Notes under the pieces: generated by a model
The model's input: only the letters and a program-made list of their open reading frames with translations
Database searches by the model: none
What the model was told of the DNA's origin: nothing
Source of the DNA: Massilia sp. Root133
GTDB taxonomy: Bacteria > Pseudomonadota > Gammaproteobacteria > Burkholderiales > Burkholderiaceae_D
Assembly: GCF_001426525.1 (NCBI RefSeq)
Contig: NZ_LMEW01000012.1
Location: forward strand, 332,332 to 396,331
DNA length: 64,000 nt
Reading direction: 5' to 3'
Made by a program: the position numbers and the translations under genes
Shown: positions 8,560 to 17,363 of the stretch, piece by piece
Numbering within the stretch: the stretch's first letter is position 1
How the letters are laid out: each line of letters opens with the position of its first letter

Positions 8560-9433
8560 ATTGCGCGGGCAGAAGTCCTGTGAGGAAGGCCTGCACCGGG
8601 CGGGACGCCTTCGCGGCCTCGGAGCAGACCAGGCCGAATTCGCGGTGTACAGGCGGCGTCAGCTGCATGACGCGCAGCCCGCGCCGGTCTTCAGGCAACG
8701 TCGATTCGGGCACGAGAGCGACGCCCATGCCTTCGCGCACCAGCATGCAGGCGCTGGCCCAGTCGCGCACCGTCACGCGGATGTCCGGCAGGCGCAGGCC
8801 CGCCTGTTCCACGAGACGCTGGCCATGCACGGCGCAGCCGCCCGTGGCGAGAATGAACGGCTGCGCGGCCATTTCTCCGAGCGTGACGCCGTTCCCGCTG
8901 GCGCGGCGGCCCAGGCGATGACTGGAAGGCAGCACCGCCACCCACGCGTCGCGCCCAAGTATCGCTGCCGCGCGGCCCGGGGCGGGATTCAACACCACCC
9001 CCAATTCCACCGTGCCGGCGTCCAGCCACGCTTCCACCTCCTCGTCCGTGCCTTCCAGTGCCACCAGTGCAATGCCGGGATGGCGGCGCTGGAAATCCCG
9101 CAGCAGGCCAGGCAGCAGCGTCGAGATTACCGATGGAAAACTGGCCAGGCGGATACGGCCCCCATTGAGGCCCCGGCTGTCATCGGCCAGCGCGCGAATC
9201 GCGTCGAGACGTTCCACCATCGCACGGGCCTGCTCCACGACCTGCTCGCCCAGCGCCGTGATCCCGATGTGCCGCCGCTCGCGCGTGAACACCTTGAATC
9301 CCAGCGACGCTTCCAGCTGCGCGATGGCCTGGCTGGCACCGGACTGCGTAATGCCCACGCGCTCGGCGCCGCGCGACATGTTGCCGGCATCGGCGACGGC
9401 GACCAGCAGGCGCCAATGCAAGAGGTTCATCAT
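8558..9433 (-). CDS. LysR-family transcriptional regulator (291 aa)
   Basis: An N-terminal winged helix-turn-helix (LHWRLLVAVADAGNMSRGAE, then ITQSGASQAIAQLEASLGFKVFTRERR) is joined to a LysR substrate-binding domain (about residues 90-290). It is divergent from the glutathione S-transferase gene with about 105 bases between, the usual arrangement in which a LysR protein controls its neighbour and itself. Two consecutive ATGs could start it. The effector is unknown. A dyad ATTA-N11-TAAT lies in the shared intergenic region. Confidence 0.9.
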   Translation of the reverse strand: MMNLLHWRLLVAVADAGNMSRGAERVGITQSGASQAIAQLEASLGFKVFTRERRHIGITALGEQVVEQARAMVERLDAIRALADDSRGLNGGRIRLASFPSVISTLLPGLLRDFQRRHPGIALVALEGTDEEVEAWLDAGTVELGVVLNPAPGRAAAILGRDAWVAVLPSSHRLGRRASGNGVTLGEMAAQPFILATGGCAVHGQRLVEQAGLRLPDIRVTVRDWASACMLVREGMGVALVPESTLPEDRRGLRVMQLTPPVHREFGLVCSEAAKASRPVQAFLTGLLPAQ

Positions 9434-9471
9434 GGGAATCAGTAGCTCAGCTAATACGTGGAAAATCAGAC

Positions 9472-9490
9472 ATTAATTTTACGGGCTAAT
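9472..9490. promoter_or_regulatory. candidate LysR operator between LysR and GST genes
   Basis: An interrupted dyad ATTA-N11-TAAT is centred about 48 bases upstream of the LysR start and 58 bases upstream of the GST start. Size and position fit a LysR site, but the central T-N11-A pair is inverted, so this is tentative. Confidence 0.3.
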
Positions 9491-9538
9491 GGGCCACGAG
9501 GATACTGCTCGACCGTGTCCAACGTTCCGAGGAGTTCC

Positions 9539-10144
9539 ATGAAGCTGTACTACGCCCCCCATACCTGTTCGCTGTCTCCCCACATCGTGTTGCGCGAACT
9601 CGGCTTGCCGTTCGATCTCGTCAAGGTCGACAACCGGACCAGGCTCACCGCGGACGGCCGCGATTTCCGCACCGTCAATCCGAAGGGCTATGTGGCCGCG
9701 CTCGAACTGGACGACGGCCAGGTGTTGACCGAAGGTCCGGCCATCGTCCAGTACCTGGCCGACCTCGACCCGGAAAGCGGACTGGCGCCGCGCGCCGGCA
9801 CCTGGGAGCGGGTGCGGCTCCAGGAGTGGCTGAACTTCGTCGCCACGGAGATCCATGCCGGTTCGGCCCCGTTGTTCAACACGGCACTTCCCGAAGAGGC
9901 CCTGGCCTGCTTCCGCACCAGGCTGTCCAGCCGATTCGATTTCTTGCAAGACGTCCTGGGCCGCCAGGACTATCTGGCGGGCGCGTCTTTCAGCGTCGCC
10001 GACGCCTACCTCTTCACCGTGCTGGGCTGGTGCAGGTTCTTTTCCATCGATCTCGGCCACTGGCCCGCGCTGCAGGCCTATGTGCGGCGGATCGGCGCGC
10101 GGCCCGCCGTGCTGGCGTCGTTACACGCCGAAACCGCGACGTGA
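9539..10144 (+). CDS. glutathione S-transferase, beta-class-like (201 aa)
   Basis: The thioredoxin-fold N-terminus reads MKLYYAPHTCSLSPHIVLRE with Cys10, the glutathione-contacting cysteine of bacterial beta-class GSTs. The glutathione-binding loop region is present (VLTEGPAIVQYLADL). The all-helical C-terminal domain includes SFSVADAYLFTVLGW. It likely conjugates or reduces glutathione adducts in the cytoplasm. The start was chosen because GAGGAG lies 6 bases before this ATG; a longer frame begins at 9458 without a site. It is divergent from a LysR gene, its likely regulator, and its stop touches the end of the MarR gene. Confidence 0.9.
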   Translation: MKLYYAPHTCSLSPHIVLRELGLPFDLVKVDNRTRLTADGRDFRTVNPKGYVAALELDDGQVLTEGPAIVQYLADLDPESGLAPRAGTWERVRLQEWLNFVATEIHAGSAPLFNTALPEEALACFRTRLSSRFDFLQDVLGRQDYLAGASFSVADAYLFTVLGWCRFFSIDLGHWPALQAYVRRIGARPAVLASLHAETAT

Positions 10145-10645
10145 TCAGCCTGGCGCCGTGCCGCTGGTCGAGGCGAGGAGCTTGGCAAGGAGGGTTGAAA
10201 GCTGCGCCTGCTCCTTCTCCGTCAACCCGCTGACGACGGCCTGCTGGTTGGCGACATGCGCGACGACGGCCTCGTCGATGAGGGCGAGTCCCGTGGCGGA
10301 GAGCGCCACCAGGGTGCCCCGGCCATCCCTTGGGTTGGGCTGGCGTTGCACGAGCCCGGCCTTTTCCAGCCGATCGATGCGATTCGTCATGCTTCCAGAG
10401 GAGATCATGGCGGCTTCGTAGAGGTCGGTCGGCGTCAACGCATAGGGCGCGCCGCTGCGCCGCAGCGTTGCCAGCACGTCGAATTCGCCAGGCTGCAGGC
10501 CGAAGCGCGCGAATAGCGGATTGAGGTGGTCGCGCATGATCACCACGCCCGCCTCGCCAAGGCGCCCCAACAGGATCATGGGCCCGACGTCGAGGTCCGG
10601 GCGTTCGCGCGCCCATTGAGTCGCTGCATTTTGTGCTCTATCCAT
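10145..10645 (-). CDS. MarR-family transcriptional regulator (166 aa)
   Basis: It is a single winged-helix MarR domain: LQPGEFDVLATLRRSG, then LTPTDLYEAAMISSGSMTNRIDRLEKAGLVQR, with the wing at NPRDGRGTLVALSATG. MarR proteins are dimeric repressors released by small ligands. I chose the ATG at 10643-10645; a longer GTG start at 10684 would put the start codon inside the operator palindrome. It is divergent from an MFS transporter, and the intervening 100 bases carry two overlapping dyads. It probably represses both itself and the transporter. Confidence 0.9.
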   Translation of the reverse strand: MDRAQNAATQWARERPDLDVGPMILLGRLGEAGVVIMRDHLNPLFARFGLQPGEFDVLATLRRSGAPYALTPTDLYEAAMISSGSMTNRIDRLEKAGLVQRQPNPRDGRGTLVALSATGLALIDEAVVAHVANQQAVVSGLTEKEQAQLSTLLAKLLASTSGTAPG

Positions 10646-10654
10646 GTTTGCAAG

Positions 10655-10689
10655 TATCTTGATGTAGAGATAAAATATCTTCACATCAA
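10655..10689. promoter_or_regulatory. MarR operator: two overlapping palindromes
   Basis: One dyad is TATCTTGATGTAGAGATA (10655-10672). A longer one (10659-10689) pairs TTGATGT-AG-AGATA with TATCT-TC-ACATCAA at 12 of 14 positions. They lie between the MarR and MFS start codons. This spacing and sequence are typical of MarR-family sites. Confidence 0.65.
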
Positions 10690-10744
10690 ATTATATGGAA
10701 TGGCCGTCGCGCAGCCAAGCGTCGAACGGTTCCAGGAACTCGAC

Positions 10745-11911
10745 ATGTCAAAATCACTCGGCGCATATGCCTTTCCAGCAGCGGTCGTGCTCGTTGGAAT
10801 CAACCTCCGTCCCACGATGGCGACGATCGGGCCCCTGCTCGACGTGATCCAGCGCGAGACGGGACTGAGCGATACCGGGGCCAGCCTGCTGACCACGCTG
10901 CCGGTCGCATTGATGGGCGTGTGCATGCTGGGCGCCTCCCGCCTGCAAGCCGCACTCGGCGCGCGCCGGGGCATCGCGTCCGGCGTGCTGCTCATCGTAC
11001 TGACCTGCCTGGGACGCTGGGCGTGGAGCGGCCCCACCGCATTGCTCGCGACGGCGATCGCAGGCGGCATCGGCATCGCGATGGTCCAGGCGTTGATGCC
11101 GATGGCGATCCGGCACCGCGCGGGAGGGCACACGGCAACGGTGATGGGTATCTATTCGACCGCGATCATGGGCGGGGCGATGATCTCCAGCGCGGCCAGT
11201 CCATGGCTGGCGCAAGGCATGACCTGGACCGCGGCCCTGGGCGTATGGGTGTTCCCCGCCCTGGTGGGACTGGCGGCCTGGTGCCTGGCCACGTCGCAAC
11301 CCGATGCGCTGCCGGTGCACGCGGCACGGCGCCCGGTCCATCGCAAGAGGCGCGGCTGGCTCCTGCTGGGTTTTTTCGGCCTGGGCACCGGCGCCTATAC
11401 CCTGGTATTGGCGTGGCTGCCGCCGTTTTACACGCAGCTCGGCTGGTCGCCGGAAGCGGCGGGGGCGTTGCTCGGCGCCCTGACATGCGCGGAAGTGGCG
11501 GCAGGGATCGCCGTGTCCGCCGTGGTTGGCCGGACGCCCGACCGGCGTGTGGTGCTGCTCCTGGCGATCGGCGCGCTCCTCGCGGGGATGCTCGGCTTTT
11601 CCCTCGCCCCGGCCGCTCTCGCATGGCCGGCGGCCCTGCTGGCCGGGCTCGGTATCGGTGCGCTGTTCCCCCTGTCGCTCATCGTCGCGATGGACCACGG
11701 CGATAACCCGGAGGATGCCGGTGCGATCGTGGGTTTCGTCCAGGGCGGCGGCTACCTGCTGGCGGCGATCCTGCCGCTCGCCGCCGGACTGCTGCGCGAG
11801 CACCTCTCGAATCTCGCACCCGCGTGGTGGTTGATGGCCGCGCTCTGCCTCGTACTGGCGCTCATCGCCATGTCGTTGCGCCCCGGCCATCGCATTTCCA
11901 TGCAGGGTTGA
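10745..11911 (+). CDS. MFS transporter, CynX/NimT type (388 aa)
   Basis: It has about twelve hydrophobic segments and the opening typical of the cyanate/nitroimidazole MFS subfamily (VVLVGINLRPTMATIGPLL, then GLSDTGASLLTTLPVALMG). Such proteins export or take up small organic anions or drugs at the inner membrane. The start ATG at 10745 has AGGAA about 7 bases upstream; an in-frame ATG at 10700 lacks a site. It is divergent from a MarR regulator with a strong operator between them, so inducible export of a toxic compound is a fair inference. The substrate is unknown. Confidence 0.85.
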   Translation: MSKSLGAYAFPAAVVLVGINLRPTMATIGPLLDVIQRETGLSDTGASLLTTLPVALMGVCMLGASRLQAALGARRGIASGVLLIVLTCLGRWAWSGPTALLATAIAGGIGIAMVQALMPMAIRHRAGGHTATVMGIYSTAIMGGAMISSAASPWLAQGMTWTAALGVWVFPALVGLAAWCLATSQPDALPVHAARRPVHRKRRGWLLLGFFGLGTGAYTLVLAWLPPFYTQLGWSPEAAGALLGALTCAEVAAGIAVSAVVGRTPDRRVVLLLAIGALLAGMLGFSLAPAALAWPAALLAGLGIGALFPLSLIVAMDHGDNPEDAGAIVGFVQGGGYLLAAILPLAAGLLREHLSNLAPAWWLMAALCLVLALIAMSLRPGHRISMQG

Positions 11912-12068
11912 TACACGGCGTTCGGCATGCTGCTCCGACAAGCTTTGTGGTGCCGCCCCGACATAAGTTATCAAACGAAAAATGGTTCTATCGAGAAATT
12001 CACAATCTGTCTGGTATTGACGAGCCAGCTTGCGGATACTTGGCACATCGACTGTTCCACATATCCAC

Positions 12069-12845
12069 ATGGCTCGCTTTTCTTTCCTTTTGTTGGCCGC
12101 CGCTTGCGGCCTGCCGCTCGCCGCATCGGCCGGCGATGACGACACGATTTCCACCGACCGTCCCGACTTCGTCGAATCCAGCCAGGTTGTCGGCAAAGGC
12201 CGCCTGCAGCTGGAAACGAGCCTGCAGTGGGAGCGCGACCGCGCCGGCGGCGTGACCGCGCGCACGCTCACGACGCCGACCCTGCTGCGCATCGGCCTGG
12301 GTGAGACGACGGAGCTGCGCTTCGAGACGGACGGCCGCACCGTCGCACACGCGGGCGGCGCGACGATGGCCGGCTACGCCGACACGTCCGTCGGCATCAA
12401 ATGGCATACGGCCGACCAGGACGGCGCCGCACCGTCGCTGGGCTGGCTGCTGCATGCGGACCTGCCCGGCGGCAGCAAGGCCCTGCGGGGTTCCGGCGTG
12501 CGCCCGTCGCTGCGTGTCGCCGCCGAGTGGGAGCTGGCCAATGGCGTCGGGATCGGCATCATGCCCGGCGCCGGCACCGACAACGACGAGCGCGGCGCCC
12601 GCCGCGGCTACGGCATCCTCGCCGCCACGGTCGGCCGCGACATCACGGAACGCGTGCACGGCTTCGTCGAACTGGCCGCGCCGCGCATCGCGCGCGCCAA
12701 CCGCGGCGGCACGCAGGCCGTCTTCGACACCGGCGTGACATGGCTGCTCACGAACGACATTCAACTGGACGCCGCGCTGAGCCGCGGCCTGAACCGCCGC
12801 ACGGCGGACCTGGGCATCGGCCTGGGCCTGTCGGTGCGCCGATAA
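12069..12845 (+). CDS. MetA-pathway (Phenol_MetA_deg) type outer-membrane protein (258 aa)
   Basis: A signal peptide ([21 protein letters not shown]) is followed by [23 protein letters not shown], the hallmark opening of the MetA-pathway/'transporter' outer-membrane family. Alternating amphipathic strands run to a C-terminal LGLSVRR. The family is thought to form small beta-barrels, sometimes linked to aromatic degradation, but its role is poorly known. A close paralogue lies at 14518-15294, with a chemoreceptor gene between. The chemoreceptor ATG follows this stop by about 14 bases, so the two may share a transcript. The ribosome site is weak; the start was chosen for the signal peptide. Confidence 0.75.
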   Translation: MARFSFLLLAAACGLPLAASAGDDDTISTDRPDFVESSQVVGKGRLQLETSLQWERDRAGGVTARTLTTPTLLRIGLGETTELRFETDGRTVAHAGGATMAGYADTSVGIKWHTADQDGAAPSLGWLLHADLPGGSKALRGSGVRPSLRVAAEWELANGVGIGIMPGAGTDNDERGARRGYGILAATVGRDITERVHGFVELAAPRIARANRGGTQAVFDTGVTWLLTNDIQLDAALSRGLNRRTADLGIGLGLSVRR

Positions 12846-12859
12846 CGGAAGGAATTCCC

Positions 12860-14464
12860 ATGCTGAACCGCTTCACCATCCGCCAGCGCATGCTGGCCTG
12901 GAACGTCACCGCCATCGCCTTCGTCGTCATGGTCGGCGGCATCGGCGAACTGGCCGTCGGCCAGCTCGACGGCGCCATGGACGCCATCACCGGCAACGGC
13001 AGCGCCATCCGCCACCAGATGCAGGCCGACCAGGCGCACGACGCCCTCCGGGCCGACGTGCTGGCCGCGCTGCTGGCGGGCGATGCCGACACGGCCGCGC
13101 GCGACGCCGCCCGGCGCGAAGCCGCCGAACACAAGGCGCTGTTCCGCGAGATGATGGCGAACCTCGACAGGCAGGTGAAGGATCCCGCGATCCGTGCGGC
13201 CATCGACAAGGTCAAGCCGGACGTCGACGCTTACCTGCGCGGCGTCGACGATATCCTGAAGGTGTCCGATCCCGCCGCCGCGCGCGCCGCGTATCCGGCG
13301 TTCATGGACCGCTTCCACGTACTCGAAAAAAGCATGGAGGCGCTGTCCGGACAAATCGAAGCCGCGTCGGACGACACCCGCGCCGCCGGCGACGCGACGG
13401 TGCGCCGCGCGCGCGTGCAAGTGATCATGATGGCGCTGCTGGCCGCGCTGACGACGTTCGTGGCGGGCGTGCTGCTCGTACGCTCGATCAGCCGTCCGCT
13501 CGACGCCGCGATTGACCTCGCCGACCGCATCGCGGCCGGCCGCCTCGACACCGACCTCGCGTGCGGCGACGGCGACCGCAGCGAGACGGGGCGCCTGAAC
13601 CGCGCGCTGGGCGCGATGCAGGCCAGCCTGCGCCGCATCGTCGGCGACGTGCGCGGCGGCACCGAGGCCATCGCGACCAGCACGGCGCAGATCGCGGGCG
13701 GCAACGCCGACCTGTCGCGCCGCACGGAAGCGCAGGCCGGGGCGCTGGAACAGACGGTGACGTCGATCGAACAGCTGACGGCGACCGTGCGCCAGAACGC
13801 CGAGCACGCTCGCCAGGCGGACAGCCTCGCGCAATCGGCATCCGGCATCGCCCAGCGCGGCGGCGCCGTCGTGGGCCAGGTGGTCGACACGATGGGTGCG
13901 ATCGACACGTCCGCGCGCCGCATCGTCGACATCATCGGCGTCATCGAAGGGATCGCGTTCCAGACCAACATCCTCGCGCTGAATGCAGCGGTGGAAGCGG
14001 CCCGCGCGGGCGAGCAGGGACGGGGATTTGCCGTCGTCGCGGGCGAGGTGCGCACCCTGGCCCAGCGCGCCAATGCGGCGGCGCACGAGATCAAGGGTCT
14101 CATCGACGATTCCGTGGCCCGGGTCGATGCCGGCACGCGCCTCGTCGCGGAAGCGGGCGCCACGATGCGCGACGTCGTCGACAGCGTGGGCCGCGTGACC
14201 GCGATCATGGGCGAGATCAGCATCGCCAGCGGCGAGCAGGAGCAAGGCATCGGCCAGGTCAACCGCGCCATCGGCGCGATCGACGACGCCACGCAGCAGA
14301 ACGCGGCGCTGGTGGAAGAAGCGACGGCCGCGGCGAGCGCGATGCAGGAACAGGCGGAGCAGCTGCAGCGGCTCGTGGCCAGTTTCGTGCTCGCCGCGCC
14401 GCCCGCCGCCGCGCCGCGTGCGCCGCAGCCGCCGGTCGGGGCCGCGCGCCTGGCGCTGCAATGA
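12860..14464 (+). CDS. methyl-accepting chemotaxis protein (534 aa)
   Basis: Two membrane segments (about residues 13-33 and 188-210) flank a four-helix-bundle periplasmic sensor domain of about 150 residues. A HAMP segment follows ([20 protein letters not shown]), then a signalling hairpin whose tip near residue 370 reads [20 protein letters not shown]. The C-terminus is Ala/Pro-rich and lacks a CheR-docking pentapeptide. It would signal through CheA/CheW to flagella or another output. GGAAGG precedes the ATG by about 7 bases. No che genes are nearby, so it is an orphan receptor set between two MetA-type outer-membrane proteins. Confidence 0.93.
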   Translation: MLNRFTIRQRMLAWNVTAIAFVVMVGGIGELAVGQLDGAMDAITGNGSAIRHQMQADQAHDALRADVLAALLAGDADTAARDAARREAAEHKALFREMMANLDRQVKDPAIRAAIDKVKPDVDAYLRGVDDILKVSDPAAARAAYPAFMDRFHVLEKSMEALSGQIEAASDDTRAAGDATVRRARVQVIMMALLAALTTFVAGVLLVRSISRPLDAAIDLADRIAAGRLDTDLACGDGDRSETGRLNRALGAMQASLRRIVGDVRGGTEAIATSTAQIAGGNADLSRRTEAQAGALEQTVTSIEQLTATVRQNAEHARQADSLAQSASGIAQRGGAVVGQVVDTMGAIDTSARRIVDIIGVIEGIAFQTNILALNAAVEAARAGEQGRGFAVVAGEVRTLAQRANAAAHEIKGLIDDSVARVDAGTRLVAEAGATMRDVVDSVGRVTAIMGEISIASGEQEQGIGQVNRAIGAIDDATQQNAALVEEATAAASAMQEQAEQLQRLVASFVLAAPPAAAPRAPQPPVGAARLALQ

Positions 14465-14505
14465 TTACGATGTAGACAGGTTAGGCCACGCCGGCCCGGC
14501 CTTGG

Positions 14506-14517
14506 CATACTGTCGGT
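14506..14517 (+). promoter_or_regulatory. -10 box giving a possible leaderless mRNA
   Basis: CATACT at 14506-14511 is followed after six bases by the ATG at 14518, and no ribosome site precedes the ATG. If the box is real, transcription would start at or beside the A of the start codon. The -35 is weak. Confidence 0.3.
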
Positions 14518-15294
14518 ATGCAAACTTCGATCCGCTCCGCTTCCCTGGCCTGCCTGCTGGCAGGCGTCCTGTCCGTCCCGGCCGCCCGTGCGGACGACGA
14601 CACCATCAACCCCGACCGTCCCAACGTCGCCAACTCGAGCCAGGTGGTGGGCAGCCACCGCGTCCAGCTCGAGACGGGCGTCCAATGGGACCGCCAGCGC
14701 GACCTGGAGGCGCACGTGCGCACGCTCACGACGCCGACCCTGCTGCGCATCGGCGTGGCCGACGCGCTCGAACTGCGCGTGGAGACGGACGGGCGCACGA
14801 TCGAGCACGCGGGCGACCCCGCGTCCGGCGCGCACACGGTCAGTGCCGGCTGGGCCGACCTGTCCGCCGGCGTGAAATGGCATGTCGCCGACCCGGACGG
14901 CATGCGGCCATCCGTCGGGATGATCGCCGAGGTGGCGCTGCCCATGGGCAGTGCGGCGCTGCGCGGCAGCGGGTTCCGGCCGTCCATCGAGCTACCGGTG
15001 GAGTGGGATCTCGGGCACGACTGGTCGCTGGGCGTGATGCCGGGCGTGGTGCGCGACAGCGATGTTACGTACGGCGTGTTCGCGGCGTCGGTCGGGAAGG
15101 CGTTCAGCGAGCGGCTGCACGGCTTCGCGGAAGTGGCCGCGCCGCAGATCGGGCATGGGACGCAGGCGATCGTCGACACGGGCGTGTCGTGGCTCGTGAA
15201 CAGGGATTGCCAGATCGACGCGATGGTGGTGCATGGGGTGAATCGCCAGACGCCGGGGTTGAGCCTGGCGTTTGGCGTGTCCGTCAGACGCTAA
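14518..15294 (+). CDS. second MetA-pathway type outer-membrane protein (258 aa)
   Basis: It is a paralogue of the protein at 12069-12845, with the same length, a signal peptide (MQTSIRSASLACLLAGVLSVPAARA) and NPDRPNVANSSQVVGSHRVQLE. Both proteins share [12 protein letters not shown], an ELR-ETDGRT stretch and a terminal SVRR. It is predicted to be a small outer-membrane barrel of unknown function. It carries its own possible promoter box 7 to 12 bases before the start and no visible ribosome site. The next gene is convergent. Confidence 0.75.
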   Translation: MQTSIRSASLACLLAGVLSVPAARADDDTINPDRPNVANSSQVVGSHRVQLETGVQWDRQRDLEAHVRTLTTPTLLRIGVADALELRVETDGRTIEHAGDPASGAHTVSAGWADLSAGVKWHVADPDGMRPSVGMIAEVALPMGSAALRGSGFRPSIELPVEWDLGHDWSLGVMPGVVRDSDVTYGVFAASVGKAFSERLHGFAEVAAPQIGHGTQAIVDTGVSWLVNRDCQIDAMVVHGVNRQTPGLSLAFGVSVRR

Positions 15295-15312
15295 CGTCGT
15301 ACGCGACTTACG

Positions 15313-15582
15313 CTATATCTTTGTGCTGAAATGCTGAAAGCTTGAGATCAGCTTCGCTCCACAACTCAGACTGTCGCCATCGAATGCAATGTGCTTGCCG
15401 CTGATTGTGTGGTGCGGAGAACCGCTGGTGATCGTGCAGCCTGAGTGGCCAGGGATGGGACAGCTGCACGTGTCGCCCACGCAGGCCACTGGAACGCCGT
15501 GGACTTTGAAGTGAGATGCGCTGGCGCTGATTACCTTGCCGCCGTGGGTCGTGACGTCGCCCAGTCTGATGACGTTTTTCAT
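15313..15582 (-). CDS. PAAR-domain protein, type VI secretion spike tip (89 aa)
   Basis: The protein is a bare PAAR domain, with IRLGDVTTHGGKVISAS at the start and SGCTITSGSPHHTISGKHIA in the middle. Several Cys and His residues could bind the metal at the cone tip. PAAR proteins cap the VgrG trimer and sharpen the type VI spike. It is the last gene of the vgrG, lipase, DUF2875, PAAR set on this strand, 27 bases after the DUF2875 gene. There is no fused toxin domain. The ribosome site is weak. Confidence 0.85.
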   Translation of the reverse strand: MKNVIRLGDVTTHGGKVISASASHFKVHGVPVACVGDTCSCPIPGHSGCTITSGSPHHTISGKHIAFDGDSLSCGAKLISSFQHFSTKI

Positions 15583-15609
15583 GGCATTTGTCGTCGTTGA
15601 GAGTGAGAT

Positions 15610-17235
15610 TTACTTGACGGCCGTGGCAACGTCGCTCTCCGCAGGCGCCGCCATCGATCTGATACTCCGGAATACGTCACCGCGTGATTCTTGCTGGGCT
15701 TTGCGCTTTTCATCGGAAGGCGGACTGATGAAAATGAGAGTCGCTTCGTGCGGGTCGCGCAGGTTGACGGCCAGGCTTGGCCCTCCGGCGCGGTAACTGC
15801 CCATGACGCCGATCGCCATCTGCATGAATAAAGTCGCCGCCCCCGTGTTGCCGAGGCGCCGGTCGATGTTGATGAACTGGTCGACCTTGCCGCTGTCGAT
15901 TTCAGGACCGCCTTGCGCGGCGTACTGGTGCAGCATGCCTTCGAGAGCAACAAGTTGCTCGGTTTGGTTATTCGTGGCGGCGATCACGCGCGCCGGCCCT
16001 TTGGCGCGCTCGGCCTCGGGCAGGGTGCGTAGTGCTTCCTGCAAGCCTTCCATCAGCGCTTTTTGTCGCGCATCGCGCCGGGGGAGCGGTTTGCCGTGCT
16101 CATCGGTCGTCTTCACGAAGACAGGCCGATGAATGAAGCCGAGCGAGGCCATGCTGTCGAATTGTTGGAGCTGCAGTTTGCTCCATGGGATGGGGAACCA
16201 GGGAGTCGGTTTCCAGTCGGGCGGTGGTCGGTGCTTTGCGTTGAACTCGCGATCCAGGAAACTGATCTGGCCAGTGCCGCGGATGTCTGGGCGCGTGCTG
16301 AACTTGGCGGCGTATTCCAGCCATTCGGGGATGGTTGGGGGACGATTGTGAGTCACCGTTTCTGGGCGCGGCAACGACTTCGTCAAGTCGAGGTAGCCCA
16401 GAAACAGGCGTCGCGCGACTCCATCGCGGTTGAGCAACTCCATCGGGGTTCGGTAATCGTCGATATCTTCGTAGACGAAAGGACGAATCGGATCGACCCG
16501 CTCGCGGCGCGCAAGGACGAAGAGCGCTGATGCGTCCGGCATTTGGGGGACGTAGTAACCCTCTTTGACGAGCGATGGCGAACCAGGCGACTGGGACACG
16601 TCGCGAACGGCCATTCCGTCGTCTGAGTTCAATACGACATACGGGACATCAGGGTTGGCATCGAAGAACTCGAAAACGTCTTCGAGGATGTGGTCTGGTC
16701 GTTCGGCAAAGCGGGCCGGGCCGGCCACAAATAGGCTGGTCGACATGCCAGATGACTCAGCTGAAGCGGCAATCCCCATGTCCGGCATAAGTGGGTTGCC
16801 TGCATACTTACTCGTATCGGGAGGCCTTGCGTTGAATACCGGCGTTCCCCATTCGGTAACGGTGTAACCGGCACCGTTTTCCAACGTGTCACCACTTCGC
16901 CCGCCGCTCTGGCCAAGCTTGTCAAACATCGTCCATGGGTATTTTTTGGGATCATGCTCGCGAAGGGATGTGTACGGGTTGCCGGTTTGAAGTGCAGTCC
17001 ATAATTTGCCCTGTCGGTACTTGTCCAGGGTAACCCCTAGATTGATCACTTCTAGCACGTACTCGTGCCGTCCCTGCTCGCTATGCGTGGTCGCTGCTTG
17101 ATCACGCTCCTTTGCAGCAGCAGCTGATGCTTGCGTCTGGCGCGCATCTGCGTCGCGTCGCGCCAGCACCCATCGTCCTCCAAATACCAGTCCGATTCCT
17201 AACGCGACCGCCAGGAGCCACCAGGGTTTGCTCAT
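15610..17235 (-). CDS. DUF2875 family protein, Tla3-like lipase adaptor or immunity protein (541 aa)
   Basis: A membrane anchor (MSKPWWLLAVALGIGLVFGG) is followed by a long domain containing EYVLEVINLGVTLDKYRQGK, YTVTEWGTPVFNARPP and ATLFMQMAIGVMGSYRAGG, which I recognise as the DUF2875/Tla3 family. In Pseudomonas aeruginosa, Tla3 links the lipase effector Tle3 to the tail of VgrG2b. Position right after a Tle3-type gene supports that role. The N-terminal anchor is also compatible with an inner-membrane or periplasmic immunity function, and I cannot separate these. GGAGATAACA precedes the ATG. Base composition is visibly AT-richer than the backbone. Confidence 0.75.
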   Translation of the reverse strand: MSKPWWLLAVALGIGLVFGGRWVLARRDADARQTQASAAAAKERDQAATTHSEQGRHEYVLEVINLGVTLDKYRQGKLWTALQTGNPYTSLREHDPKKYPWTMFDKLGQSGGRSGDTLENGAGYTVTEWGTPVFNARPPDTSKYAGNPLMPDMGIAASAESSGMSTSLFVAGPARFAERPDHILEDVFEFFDANPDVPYVVLNSDDGMAVRDVSQSPGSPSLVKEGYYVPQMPDASALFVLARRERVDPIRPFVYEDIDDYRTPMELLNRDGVARRLFLGYLDLTKSLPRPETVTHNRPPTIPEWLEYAAKFSTRPDIRGTGQISFLDREFNAKHRPPPDWKPTPWFPIPWSKLQLQQFDSMASLGFIHRPVFVKTTDEHGKPLPRRDARQKALMEGLQEALRTLPEAERAKGPARVIAATNNQTEQLVALEGMLHQYAAQGGPEIDSGKVDQFINIDRRLGNTGAATLFMQMAIGVMGSYRAGGPSLAVNLRDPHEATLIFISPPSDEKRKAQQESRGDVFRSIRSMAAPAESDVATAVK

Positions 17236-17363
17236 TGTTATCTCCGCTTGTTGGATGCTGCGATTGCATTGTCGAAATCATAAATATCGACATATGCGTC
17301 AGGCGTAACACTACATTGCCTAAGATGCTTTTGCTCCTGAATGCCTCGTCGGGCGAAATGTAC

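Noticed and set aside
12401..12859. Extended N-terminus for the chemoreceptor
   Set aside because: It overlaps the MetA-type gene in another frame; the ATG at 12860 has GGAAGG and gives a normal first membrane helix.
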